From positions 1 to 16,504 of the forward strand of contig PUOG01000055.1 of assembly GCA_003552745.1 (NCBI GenBank): a stretch of DNA of 16,504 nucleotides, in the 5' to 3' direction. Below, piece after piece: positions 1 through 7,372 of the stretch. Every line of letters begins with the position of its first letter. Positions within the stretch are counted from its first letter, which is position 1. The position numbers and the translations under genes are program-made. Origin of the DNA: Spirochaetaceae bacterium (GTDB taxonomy: Bacteria; Spirochaetota; Spirochaetia; DSM-27196; SKKC01). The notes beneath the pieces were generated by a model. It saw nothing but the letters and a program-made list of their open reading frames with translations. It ran no database searches and was not told the DNA's origin.

Positions 1-1337
1 TCGTGAATCTCGAACGAGGCAGCTATAAGCCGCGCGAGTACCGCCTCGAACGCATGGCGCGGCTCCTCTCCGAGTTCGGGCAGCCGCAGAACGGGATTTC
101 GACGGTCCATATCGCCGGATCGAAAGGAAAGGGATCGACCGCATCGTTCGTGGAAGCCGGCCTGCGCTCGCTCGGGCTGAAGACCGGATTGTACGCATCC
201 CCACATATCGACGACTATCGCGAGCGTTTTCGTATCGACGGTCGTTTCGCCGCCGACTCCGATATCGTCGCCGAGACCGCACGCATCCACGAATACGTCG
301 AGTCGCTGCGGTCGCTTCCGGACGCAACCGAGCGTCTGCCTACGACGTTCGAGCTGCTCACCCTGCTCGCGTTCCTGCTTTTTCGTCGGGCACGATGCGA
401 ATGGATCGTGCTCGAAACCGGCCTCGGCGGCCGGCTCGATGCGACGAATCTTTGTCATCCCGATCTCTGCCTCATTACGCCGATCGAGCTCGAACACACC
501 GAGTATCTCGGTACCGACCTGACCTCGATTGCCCGAGAGAAAGCAGGTATCTTCAAGGAACGCGTACCGGTGATACTGTCGCGACAATCCGCGGAGGCCG
601 AACGGGAGCTGTTGCGTGTTGCCGCCTCGCGGCACTGTCCGGTACGACGCTTCGACGACGAAGCACAGATCTCGGATATCCGGGTCGAATCGGGCGGAAC
701 ACGAGCAATGGTGACCCTTACCGGCCGGGTGAATCGACAAGCGTCGGGGTCGCCCGGCACCCACCCTGCGTCCAACCGCCCCGAATCGTCGGTCGAAATG
801 CATCTGAATCTAACCGGTTCGCCACAGGCGGAGAACGCCGCACTTGCTCTTCTTGCCGTGCTCGCACTTCGTCCCGACGCAGACGTCGAACGTGTGCTCG
901 CAGGATTGCGTGAAGCACGACTACCCGGTCGAGCGGAGTTCGTGCGGGATCTTCCGCCGCTGCTGCTCGACGGTGCCCACACCGCCGGTTCTGTTCGGCA
1001 CCTCGTTCAAACCGCCCGAAGCGTGCTGCCCCCCGATCCGGTGCTGCTTTTCGGAGCGGTACGCGGCAAGGACATAGCGGGGATGGTTGCCGAGCTTGTC
1101 GGCTTCTGCCGATCGGTGGTCATCGCGCGCGCCGGTACGTTCAAACCGTCGGATCCGGACGAGATTGCGCACGTGTTCTCCGAACACGGATTCGAGGTCG
1201 ATCTTGCACCGGAACCTCACGAAGCGGTCGCGCTCGCCCGGAAACGAGCCGGTACCACCCGCGGCATCGTCGTGGCCGGCAGTTTCTATCTTGTCTCGGC
1301 CGTCCGGGCCGTGCTGAAAGCTGAAGGCAAGCTTTGA
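1..1337 (+). CDS. folC: Folylpolyglutamate synthase / dihydrofolate synthase (5' end outside window)
   Basis: This cytosolic Mur-ligase-fold enzyme adds L-glutamate to tetrahydrofolates, and in many bacteria also to dihydropteroate, using ATP. The first full codon is at 3. Numbering from it, I see the ATP-binding loop AGSKGKGST (residues 38-46), YASPH (64-68), the family signature ETGLGGRLDATN (138-149), the REKAGIFK segment with the lysine expected to be carbamylated (about 180), PGRAE (308-312) and LLDGAHT (321-327), then GAVRGKD near 351-357. The GTG at 3 could serve as a start. However, homologues carry about 15-20 residues before the NLE segment seen here, so GTG is more likely an internal Val codon and the true start lies upstream. 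Residues 246-266 form a low-complexity loop. The 3' end overlaps the next gene by 4 bases (TTGA), implying co-transcription. Family assignment is secure; the dual dihydrofolate synthase activity is not shown by sequence alone. Confidence 0.95.
   Translation, partial: VNLERGSYKPREYRLERMARLLSEFGQPQNGISTVHIAGSKGKGSTASFVEAGLRSLGLKTGLYASPHIDDYRERFRIDGRFAADSDIVAETARIHEYVESLRSLPDATERLPTTFELLTLLAFLLFRRARCEWIVLETGLGGRLDATNLCHPDLCLITPIELEHTEYLGTDLTSIAREKAGIFKERVPVILSRQSAEAERELLRVAASRHCPVRRFDDEAQISDIRVESGGTRAMVTLTGRVNRQASGSPGTHPASNRPESSVEMHLNLTGSPQAENAALALLAVLALRPDADVERVLAGLREARLPGRAEFVRDLPPLLLDGAHTAGSVRHLVQTARSVLPPDPVLLFGAVRGKDIAGMVAELVGFCRSVVIARAGTFKPSDPDEIAHVFSEHGFEVDLAPEPHEAVALARKRAGTTRGIVVAGSFYLVSAVRAVLKAEGKL
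1323..1327 (+). promoter_or_regulatory. Ribosome binding site supporting the TTG start of rqcH
   Basis: GAAGG lies inside the last codons of folC, 6 bases before the TTG at 1334. It supports TTG as the start. The TTG and the folC TGA stop share bases, which is the usual layout for translational coupling. Confidence 0.55.
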
Positions 1338-2767
1338 GTCTGAATTGGCGGGAGATCGACCAGGTACTCGACGAGCTCGATCTCGCCGGAGCCCATATCC
1401 AGCAGATCATGCAACCCGATTTCCAGAGTCTGGTGCTCGAACTCTACCGTCCGGCGGGCAGACTCACGGTGCTCGTATCGCTCCAACAGGGGGCGACACG
1501 CATACACCGAACCGAGCGCCGGTTCAAGAAGAACAGAACCCCACAACGCTTCGAGACCGCACTTCGCTCACGGATTCGAGGCGGGCGCATCGTCGACGTG
1601 GAGCATGTCGAACACGAACGGATCATACGAATCGACGTGAGACGCACCGACACGCTACACCGCCTCTGGATCAGGTTGTGGGGCGGCGCGGCGAACGTGT
1701 TGCTCACCGATGAGCGTAACTCGATCGTCGATGCCTTTTATCGGCGGCCGAAGCGTGGTGAGGTATCCGGCGGGCGTTTCGATATCGAGAATGAGCTCGC
1801 CGGGCGACGCGGCGGAAGCCGAAAAGAGTTCGAGGTTCGTGACTATGCCGGGTACGGATCTCTCAACGCCGCGCTCGACGCCGAATACAGCAAGAAAGAG
1901 GACGAGCGCAGACTCGAACAGCTCCGCAATGAAGCGATGAAGGCGCTGCGCGAGGCCGATCGCCGCCTCACCAGCCGGATCTCGGGTCTAAGGGCAAAGG
2001 CGGAGGCGGCTGAGGATGCCGGTAGCGATCGCAAGTACGGTGATGTCATTCTTGCGAACCTGCATCGCGTGTCACCGGGGAGCGAACGGCTCATTGCCGA
2101 GGACTGGAGCGCCGATGCCGATACGATCGAGATCCCGCTCGACCCACGTCGGACTCCTCAGGAGAACGCCGAACGGTACTATCAGCGGGCGAAGAAGAAA
2201 GAACGCGAGCGTACCTCGGTCGCCGAACAGCTGACTGTGGCTGAAACACGCCGCGAGCAGGTCCGCGGACAGATGGAAGCACTATCCTCGATCGAGTCGG
2301 AACGTGAACTGCGCGAGTTGCTGCGAGAGCTCCGAGACGAACCGAGAGACAACGATACCGGAGCAAAAGGTAGTGCAGATGACGCCCCGGGGCTGCGGTT
2401 CGTACGACACGGCTTCGTCGTACTCGTCGGACGGAACGCACGAGAGAACGATGACCTTCTTCGTCACCATGTTCGGGGCAACGACACATGGGTACACACA
2501 CGTGACTACCCCGGCGGCTACGTTTTCGTGCGCTCGATTCCCGGAAAATCGGTTCCGCTCGATGTGCTGCTCGACGCAGCGCAGCTCGCGATTCGATACA
2601 GTAAGGCGCCTCCAGGCTCCTCCGCTGTCGATCTGTACTATACGCAGGTGAAGTATCTGCGCCGGGCGAAGGGAGGGTCGATCGGACTTGTGTTGCCGAC
2701 CCGCGAGAAGAATCTCTCGGTGACCCCCGACGAGCATCGATTGCGAGCGATCTTCGACGGCCGCTGA
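1334..2767 (+). CDS. rqcH: NFACT-family ribosome quality control protein (RqcH/Tae2/FbpA-like)
   Basis: RqcH proteins bind stalled 50S subunits carrying peptidyl-tRNA and recruit tRNA-Ala to add C-terminal alanine tails. Domains visible in this 477-residue protein: NFACT-N (about 1-170), a charged helical middle with coiled-coil character (about 185-335), and a C-terminal NFACT-R domain (about 355-470). NFACT-R is marked by GRNARENDDLL (366-376), DTWVHTRDYPGGYVFVRS (384-401) and a tail with YYTQVKYLRRAKGG. It is shorter than Bacillus RqcH, which has about 570 residues. Two N-terminal tRNA/ribosome motifs are changed. The Asp-Arg pair is Glu-Arg at 95-96, and the Glu-Ile-Met segment before the conserved Gly appears as Arg-Leu-Trp (114-116). 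Family membership is clear from NFACT-R; Ala-tailing activity is uncertain because of these changes. It starts with TTG overlapping the folC stop codon. Confidence 0.85.
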   Translation: MSLNWREIDQVLDELDLAGAHIQQIMQPDFQSLVLELYRPAGRLTVLVSLQQGATRIHRTERRFKKNRTPQRFETALRSRIRGGRIVDVEHVEHERIIRIDVRRTDTLHRLWIRLWGGAANVLLTDERNSIVDAFYRRPKRGEVSGGRFDIENELAGRRGGSRKEFEVRDYAGYGSLNAALDAEYSKKEDERRLEQLRNEAMKALREADRRLTSRISGLRAKAEAAEDAGSDRKYGDVILANLHRVSPGSERLIAEDWSADADTIEIPLDPRRTPQENAERYYQRAKKKERERTSVAEQLTVAETRREQVRGQMEALSSIESERELRELLRELRDEPRDNDTGAKGSADDAPGLRFVRHGFVVLVGRNARENDDLLRHHVRGNDTWVHTRDYPGGYVFVRSIPGKSVPLDVLLDAAQLAIRYSKAPPGSSAVDLYYTQVKYLRRAKGGSIGLVLPTREKNLSVTPDEHRLRAIFDGR

Positions 2768-2785
2768 TTGAGATTCGGCCGTTGA
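2754..2785 (+). terminator. Hairpin at the end of rqcH, without a U-tract
   Basis: ACGGCCG (2757-2763) pairs perfectly with CGGCCGT (2776-2782). The stem extends by a G-U, a C-G and a T-A pair to 2754/2785, giving about 10 pairs with a 12-base loop that holds the rqcH stop codon. No T-run follows, so if it terminates it is not a classical Rho-independent terminator. It also overlaps the -35 box of the next promoter. Confidence 0.35.
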
Positions 2786-2809
2786 TCGGTTGCCGGAAAT
2801 CACCATACT
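2782..2809 (+). promoter_or_regulatory. Candidate sigma70-type promoter for the amrB-like gene, near-leaderless
   Basis: The -35 is TTGATC (2782-2787) and the -10 is CATACT (2804-2809), with a 16-base spacer. Each box matches consensus at 4 of 6 positions. Only 7 bases separate the -10 from the ATG at 2817, so transcription would begin at or next to the start codon. The AAGGA at 2811-2815 is 1 base from the ATG, too close to act as a ribosome binding site. Confidence 0.45.
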
Positions 2810-2816
2810 TAAGGAT

Positions 2817-3650
2817 ATGAAGCTGCGCCGCCCGCAACTGATTCGCGAGGCAGTGCTCGACGGAATCTTCTATCCGCAGTCAGCCACGGGCCTGCGCGAA
2901 GCGGTGCGAACGTTGCTTCTGCGAACGGAGGAACTCGCCGGGAATGCCACAGGTATCGTGAGCCCTCACGGCAGTCTTCAGTATTCCGGGCTTCATCAGT
3001 CTTCGGCGTTCAAGTCGGCGGCGGCCACATCGCCGCAACTGGTCGGGGTGATTGCCGCGGCGACACACGACTCCAACCGGACACCGGCGGTCCCCGAGTC
3101 CGACGTATTTCGGACCCCGATGGGAGATACCTTCGTCGCGCGCGAGAGAGCGGACGAACTGGTTCACTCAGTGAGCTTCGTCCAGCGGGACGATATTCCG
3201 CACTTCGAGGCGCCGAGTGTCGAAACGGTGCTCCCGTTCGTCCAGTTCCTCTTCCCGGCCTCCGAAATCCTTCCCGTTCTCACACCCAATCTGACCGCTG
3301 CAAAGATTTCCGAGCTCGCGTCGGCTCTTGTTCAGTGCACCGCCGATCTCCCTCCGTCGCAGGTTCTCTGGGTCTGCTCGTCGAACATAACCAAGGGCGG
3401 CTCCGCCGGATCGGCGCGGAGAAGGGCCGACTCGCTTATCGAGCATCTGGCCGAAAGGAGCACGAAGGAGGCGCTTCCACGCAAGCGTGCCGGTCGCGGG
3501 TACCCCGCAGCGACCTGCCTCGCCCTCTTCGATGCGGTGATGCCCGAATCCTGTTCATTCGAGATTCTTACCCGCGGGTCGAGCTGCGATTTCGACGGCA
3601 ACGCGGGCTCCAGCATCGAGTATGCGTCCGCGGCGTGCCGCAACCTTTGA
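2817..3650 (+). CDS. amrB: MEMO1 / AmmeMemoRadiSam system protein B-like protein with altered metal site
   Basis: This 277-residue protein resembles the MEMO family, whose members share a fold with class III extradiol dioxygenases and are found in bacteria, archaea and eukaryotes. Family marks: RRPQLIREAVLDGIFYP at the N terminus (4-20), PHG with H51 plus YSG (56-58), ATH with H84, TPMGD (100-104), VETVLPFVQ (135-143) and AGRGYPAA (225-232). By motif alignment, H51 and H84 match human MEMO1 metal ligands H49 and H81. The third ligand, Cys of the CG motif (human C244), reads Ala225. The SSD-x-x-H segment (human D189 and H192) reads SSNITK here (188-193), and the HSxE motif reads PSVE. So the fold is probably kept and the site changed. 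I start at ATG 2817; a TTG at 2790 is in frame but overlaps the promoter. No AmmeMemoRadiSam A or radical-SAM partner is in the window. Confidence 0.75.
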   Translation: MKLRRPQLIREAVLDGIFYPQSATGLREAVRTLLLRTEELAGNATGIVSPHGSLQYSGLHQSSAFKSAAATSPQLVGVIAAATHDSNRTPAVPESDVFRTPMGDTFVARERADELVHSVSFVQRDDIPHFEAPSVETVLPFVQFLFPASEILPVLTPNLTAAKISELASALVQCTADLPPSQVLWVCSSNITKGGSAGSARRRADSLIEHLAERSTKEALPRKRAGRGYPAATCLALFDAVMPESCSFEILTRGSSCDFDGNAGSSIEYASAACRNL

Positions 3651-3676
3651 CAGAGCATTCACGAAAGCATCATTAT
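3647..3676 (+). promoter_or_regulatory. Promoter with consensus -35 for the pseudokinase/unknown/murD unit, leaderless
   Basis: A perfect TTGACA (3647-3652) overlaps the stop codon of the preceding gene. After 18 bases comes CATTAT (3671-3676), which matches the -10 consensus at 4 of 6 positions. The ATG at 3683 begins 6 bases after the -10, where transcription itself should start. There is no Shine-Dalgarno sequence between them. Confidence 0.6.
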
Positions 3677-3682
3677 TACGGT

Positions 3683-5119
3683 ATGAACGTTTCGTCGCTT
3701 TCCAACGGATTTGTGCGCATTGAACGGGACGGGCAATCTCTTCTCGGAGTCGCAACCGGGATCCCGGGCAAGAGCTTCGCCATCCGGAAACTCTCGGTCG
3801 GTACCAACCTCTACGGTTGGATTATTCGCGGCGATTCCTGCGAACGGTGGAACACCGCGGGTATGACCGAGCATTCCGGTACGCTCTATGTCTACGGTCC
3901 GTACGTCGAAGGCAGACCTCTCCGCGACGTTCTCAATGAAGATGAACGTACGGCCCTCTCTTATCTCGACCGCCTCGCTCATGCGCTTCGAACGGCGACA
4001 TACAACGGTATTGCCCCTGCTCGCCTTCACGGCCGAGGAATCGTGTTCCTCGACGACGGCGGGGTATTGCTCTTGCCGGAGAAACTTATAGACGCCATTC
4101 ACGATCAGCAGGACGAGGAAACGCGACGATACGAGTTCGAGCTCTTCAACCATCCCGATCACAAGGATGAGAAGAATATTTCGTTCGCCCTCGCCACCCT
4201 CGCCCACCGTGTTCTCACCGGTTCGTGGGCATACTATTCCGAGGACGAGGCGGAGTTACACACAATGATTCGTGAGGAGAGTGTACTCGAACCGACTCTC
4301 CGACGACCCGACTTGCGAACCGATGTCGCAAAACTCCTGCATCGCTGTCTGAGGCTGGATCAGGTTCTCGGTGCCGACGAGTGGGTGGAGGTATTCCACG
4401 ATTGGCGTGACAGCGGAGTCACGCGTCCTATCTCCGAGGAGGAGCGTGACCGTATACTCAAAGATGCGGAGCAGAAGCAGCGCTCAATGAAGCAGCAGCT
4501 TACTCGTCGCGAGACGGTCCGAAAGCATTGGAAACAGGCACTGGTCGTGCTGGTTGCGGTGGTTGTCATCGGTTCGATTCCCGCGACGATCATCCGAAAC
4601 CGGCTTGCACCGCGGCAGACAGCGGGTATGTCCTCGGAGCAGGTCGTGCGAGCATTCTACCTGGGTCACAACGACCTCGATCACGAGCTTATGGACGATG
4701 CCACCGTCGACGGAGCCGGCTCAGGCATGATTCGTGAAGTAACCAATCTGTTCGTCATTTCGCGAATGCGGTTAAGCGTCGAGATGACCACAGGTATCGT
4801 GAACGCGGCCGAATGGGACGACGGAGGCAGAGAGCCGATTCCGGAAGATTCGTGGTTATACGGCGTGACCGGACTGGAAATGGAGTCCGTTGACATCGGC
4901 GCAGACGATGAGCGTGAGTACATCGTTCGCTACGAGCGGTGGACTCCCGATGACGCAGGTGATATCGACGAAACGCCGGAGGCTGCTACCGCAAGGCGCC
5001 CCAGCATGGGTCTTCAGCGCGAGGACCGGGTTCGCTTGCGTCTCGACGGAGAAGATTGGGTTATCTACGAGATCGAACACCTGAGCGAATCCCGGCTCGA
5101 TCCTCCCGATCTCGAGTAG
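3683..5119 (+). CDS. Single-pass membrane protein: pseudokinase-like cytoplasmic domain, TM helix, extracytoplasmic NTF2-like domain
   Basis: I do not recognise a named family. The 478-residue protein has four parts. Residues 1-245 read like a serine/threonine kinase fold: a FAIRKLS strand (32-38) where VAIK is expected, a hinge at YGPYVEGRPL (71-80), helix E near 90-106, LHGRGIVFLDDGG (115-127) in place of the HRD catalytic loop, and a C-lobe helix DEKNISFALATLAHRVLTG (162-180). No HRD Asp, catalytic-loop Asn or DFG is visible, so it should be inactive. Residues 250-284 are a charged juxtamembrane helix, 285-303 one hydrophobic helix (ALVVLVAVVVIGSIP), and 316-478 an acidic domain opening with SSEQVVRAFYLGHNDLD, which resembles NTF2-like folds. 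Its Lys/Arg-rich inner flank places the kinase-like part in the cytoplasm. The reading frame stays open upstream to 3335, but the promoter and the overlap with the MEMO gene favour ATG 3683. It probably shares a transcript with the next gene and murD. Confidence 0.7.
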   Translation: MNVSSLSNGFVRIERDGQSLLGVATGIPGKSFAIRKLSVGTNLYGWIIRGDSCERWNTAGMTEHSGTLYVYGPYVEGRPLRDVLNEDERTALSYLDRLAHALRTATYNGIAPARLHGRGIVFLDDGGVLLLPEKLIDAIHDQQDEETRRYEFELFNHPDHKDEKNISFALATLAHRVLTGSWAYYSEDEAELHTMIREESVLEPTLRRPDLRTDVAKLLHRCLRLDQVLGADEWVEVFHDWRDSGVTRPISEEERDRILKDAEQKQRSMKQQLTRRETVRKHWKQALVVLVAVVVIGSIPATIIRNRLAPRQTAGMSSEQVVRAFYLGHNDLDHELMDDATVDGAGSGMIREVTNLFVISRMRLSVEMTTGIVNAAEWDDGGREPIPEDSWLYGVTGLEMESVDIGADDEREYIVRYERWTPDDAGDIDETPEAATARRPSMGLQREDRVRLRLDGEDWVIYEIEHLSESRLDPPDLE

Positions 5120-5132
5120 ATCGGCGCGTCAG

Positions 5133-6026
5133 ATGTCCGACCGATTGGAGTCGCTTTCGGCATCACTGATCGGATCCCACGATCCACCGGGAACTACCTT
5201 ACACTTCACCGAGGACGAAGAACGCTTCATCCGTCTTCCGGCCTCGATTCATGTTCCACCCTTCCCGATTCATCACGATGTTCGTCAGCGCGAACCGGAT
5301 GACGACTACATCGAGCGGCTCTGCTACGTCGTCGATCAACTCGTTAAGTGGGTTCCCGAACTCTTCGCCCAGTTACGCTTCGACTTCGATCCCGCCCGCA
5401 CTCTCCGACCTTCTTTCTCGCGGCCCGTCGATGACGCACCGATGCCCGCCCGCCTGATCATCTACATGGATCTCGCCGCACATCCCGGCCATGCGGATAG
5501 AATCAGCCCCACGAACAACGATTACACGAGCGACTATCGCAGTCGGGACGTCTTCCTCGAACTCGATCTCGTGCCGACCGGCGCAGACGGCATGCAGCCT
5601 CGGCAACTCATCAACGAGACGTGGATCGGTGAACGCGGGCGCGGTTACTTCGCGCAAGGGATCTGGATGGATCGCGACCTGACACGCTTCCTGTCAGCGC
5701 TCGTGGAACCGGCAGAGCATCCGCTGTACCCCTATTACCCTTTTTCGTGTCGGTTCCGCAGCGTTGCCCACGCTCCGCCGAGATGGTCCGGCGGCGAGTT
5801 GCCCCGTGCGGTTCGACGGTTGTCTGAAGTTTTGGCAGTGGTCACACCGTCGTTGCGAGACATCGAGTCCGTATTGCGCGATACTCCTTTCTCGAGAGAG
5901 CTGACCCTCTTTCGCTCCCTCCGTGATGCAATTCCGGAATGGGTTCACCGTTCGTTCACCGCTCTTCGGACACGCGCTTACCTCACCGATGACGACCGGA
6001 AGGAGTACGTACTTGAATACGAGTAG
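5133..6026 (+). CDS. Uncharacterised 297-residue soluble protein
   Basis: I do not recognise this protein. It is acidic and cytosolic by appearance, with no signal peptide, no membrane helix and no clear nucleotide-binding loop. It is rich in aromatic residues and proline: ASIHVPPFPIHH (37-48), PLYPYYPF (197-204) and APPRWSGGELP (214-224). A central block of hydrophobic strands (RLIIYMDL at 107-114, VFLELDL at 140-146) is followed by helices near 225-280. It starts 13 bases after the stop of the pseudokinase-like gene and ends 27 bases before murD, so all three are probably one operon. No good Shine-Dalgarno sequence precedes the ATG; a TTG at 5145 is an in-frame alternative. The neighbours hint at an envelope-related role or a cytoplasmic partner for the membrane protein upstream, which is inference only. 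Confidence 0.75.
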   Translation: MSDRLESLSASLIGSHDPPGTTLHFTEDEERFIRLPASIHVPPFPIHHDVRQREPDDDYIERLCYVVDQLVKWVPELFAQLRFDFDPARTLRPSFSRPVDDAPMPARLIIYMDLAAHPGHADRISPTNNDYTSDYRSRDVFLELDLVPTGADGMQPRQLINETWIGERGRGYFAQGIWMDRDLTRFLSALVEPAEHPLYPYYPFSCRFRSVAHAPPRWSGGELPRAVRRLSEVLAVVTPSLRDIESVLRDTPFSRELTLFRSLRDAIPEWVHRSFTALRTRAYLTDDDRKEYVLEYE

Positions 6027-6042
6027 TATACGAAGCCCGCAC

Positions 6043-6046
6043 GGAG
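6043..6046 (+). promoter_or_regulatory. Ribosome binding site for murD
   Basis: GGAG stands 7 bases before the TTG at 6054. That spacing supports TTG as the murD start; no in-frame ATG lies close by. Confidence 0.6.
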
Positions 6047-6053
6047 TACCCGA

Positions 6054-7346
6054 TTGAACGATCTCGACGGACTCAAGGTCACGGTCATCGGATTAGGTCT
6101 GCATGGGGGTGGAGTCGAGACCGTGCGCTATCTCTTCCGACATGGCGCTCGCGTAACGGTCACCGACTCGAAACCCGCCCACCGTCTCGAAAAGTCCCGC
6201 GCTTTCATCGCCGGGATGGCGGAACGAGAGGCATACGGCGGCCACGACGATGCCGACATAAGCGGTGCCGATATCGTCATCAAGAATCCGGCCGTCCCGC
6301 GCGATGCGCCGATTCTCAGGCACGCGCATCGAATAGAAACCGACGTTTCGCTCTTTCTCTCCCGCTTTCGTGGACCGCTGGTGGCGGTAACGGGCAGTAA
6401 GGGCAAGAGTAGCGTCGCCACGCTCATCCACGCGGGACTCCTTACCTCGTATCCCGAAGCACGTCTCGGAGGCAACATCACCGTCAGCCCCCTAACCTTT
6501 CTCGACGATATCGATGAGTCGACACCGGTCGTGCTCGAGCTCAGCTCGTTTCAGCTCGGCGATCTTCCGCTCTGCGGCTCGTACAGTCACGGGACGGCTC
6601 TGCTCACCCCCTCGATTGCCGTGATCACTAACATCTATGCCGACCACCAGAATTACTACCGAGACGATATGGAAGCGTACGTACGGGACAAGGAGTTGAT
6701 ATTCGCCTCTCAACGTCTCGATGACGTTCTCATCCTGGGAACGACCGAAGAGCGGTGGACGCGCCGATTCAGTTCACGTGCCCCGGGACGTGTCGTCGTT
6801 TGTCCATCGTCTCGCGACCATATCGAACACAACCGTGCGATCGCCCGTCTCGCACTCGATAACTTCGGCGTCTCCGGTGCGGGAGTCGACGACGCGCTCC
6901 ACGCTTTCGCAGGCCTCGAGCATCGCCTGGAGAAGCTCGACTCTATCTCGGGAGTTCACTTCTACAACGACAGCGCAGCCACTGTCCCCCCCGCCGCTGC
7001 AGCGGCGCTGAGAAGACTCGGTCCCGATCGCACGGTCCTGATCGTCGGGGGAACCGACAAGCACCTCGACCTGAGCGGATTCGCCGAGGCGATTTCCGGA
7101 GCCAAGGCGATCGTCCTGCTCGAAGGCAGCGCGACCAGACGCATGATACATGAGCTGGAGGCGATCGGATGTAGGTATCACGGGCCGTACCGCGACCTCT
7201 CACAAGCCGTTGACGCCGCGCTGGCACTCGCGACTTCCGGAGACTCGGTCTGTCTATCGCCCGGTGCCGCGAGTTTCGAGCTGTTCGAGAACGAGTTCGA
7301 GCGCGGCCACGAGTTCAAACGCATCGTCTCACGATTGCGAGATTAA
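6054..7346 (+). CDS. murD: UDP-N-acetylmuramoyl-L-alanine--D-glutamate ligase
   Basis: MurD adds D-glutamate to UDP-MurNAc-L-Ala in the cytoplasm, using ATP, as the second amino-acid step of peptidoglycan precursor synthesis. The 430-residue product has a Rossmann-like UDP-binding start (VIGLGLHGGGVETVRYL, 11-27), KNPAVP (77-82), the ATP loop GSKGKSS (114-120), LELSSFQL (161-168), Lys213 in a position expected for carbamylation, GLEHRLE (287-293), NDSAAT (305-310), GGTDKHLDL (332-340) and LSPGAASFELF (401-411). The NDSKATN motif of E. coli MurD has Ala at its Lys position here. The start is TTG with GGAG 7 bases upstream. It follows two membrane/unknown genes rather than the usual dcw neighbours; murE and ddl are over 6 kb away in another transcription unit. 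Confidence 0.95.
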   Translation: MNDLDGLKVTVIGLGLHGGGVETVRYLFRHGARVTVTDSKPAHRLEKSRAFIAGMAEREAYGGHDDADISGADIVIKNPAVPRDAPILRHAHRIETDVSLFLSRFRGPLVAVTGSKGKSSVATLIHAGLLTSYPEARLGGNITVSPLTFLDDIDESTPVVLELSSFQLGDLPLCGSYSHGTALLTPSIAVITNIYADHQNYYRDDMEAYVRDKELIFASQRLDDVLILGTTEERWTRRFSSRAPGRVVVCPSSRDHIEHNRAIARLALDNFGVSGAGVDDALHAFAGLEHRLEKLDSISGVHFYNDSAATVPPAAAAALRRLGPDRTVLIVGGTDKHLDLSGFAEAISGAKAIVLLEGSATRRMIHELEAIGCRYHGPYRDLSQAVDAALALATSGDSVCLSPGAASFELFENEFERGHEFKRIVSRLRD

Positions 7347-7364
7347 TGTCGGCTCGGATATAGT
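7335..7364 (+). promoter_or_regulatory. Promoter of the adenosine deaminase gene, leaderless
   Basis: TTGCGA (7335-7340) sits within the last codons of murD. An 18-base spacer leads to TATAGT (7359-7364), a 5 of 6 match to the -10 consensus. The ATG at 7373 begins 8 bases after the -10. The intervening AGCGGGCG has no convincing Shine-Dalgarno site. Confidence 0.6.
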
Positions 7365-7372
7365 AGCGGGCG

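Noticed and set aside
2091..2837. 248-codon open frame on the minus strand
   Set aside because: It is antisense to rqcH, with an Arg/Ser-rich composition typical of shadow frames.
3630..3641. GCGGC/GCCGC hairpin near the end of the MEMO-like gene as a terminator
   Set aside because: The stem is only 4-5 pairs with a 2-4 base loop, and no T-run follows. It is likely chance in GC-rich coding sequence.
3335..3682. N-terminal extension of the pseudokinase-like gene to 3335
   Set aside because: It would overlap about 315 bases of the MEMO-like gene in another frame, its sequence is Arg-rich and unordered, and a strong TTGACA promoter lies just before ATG 3683.
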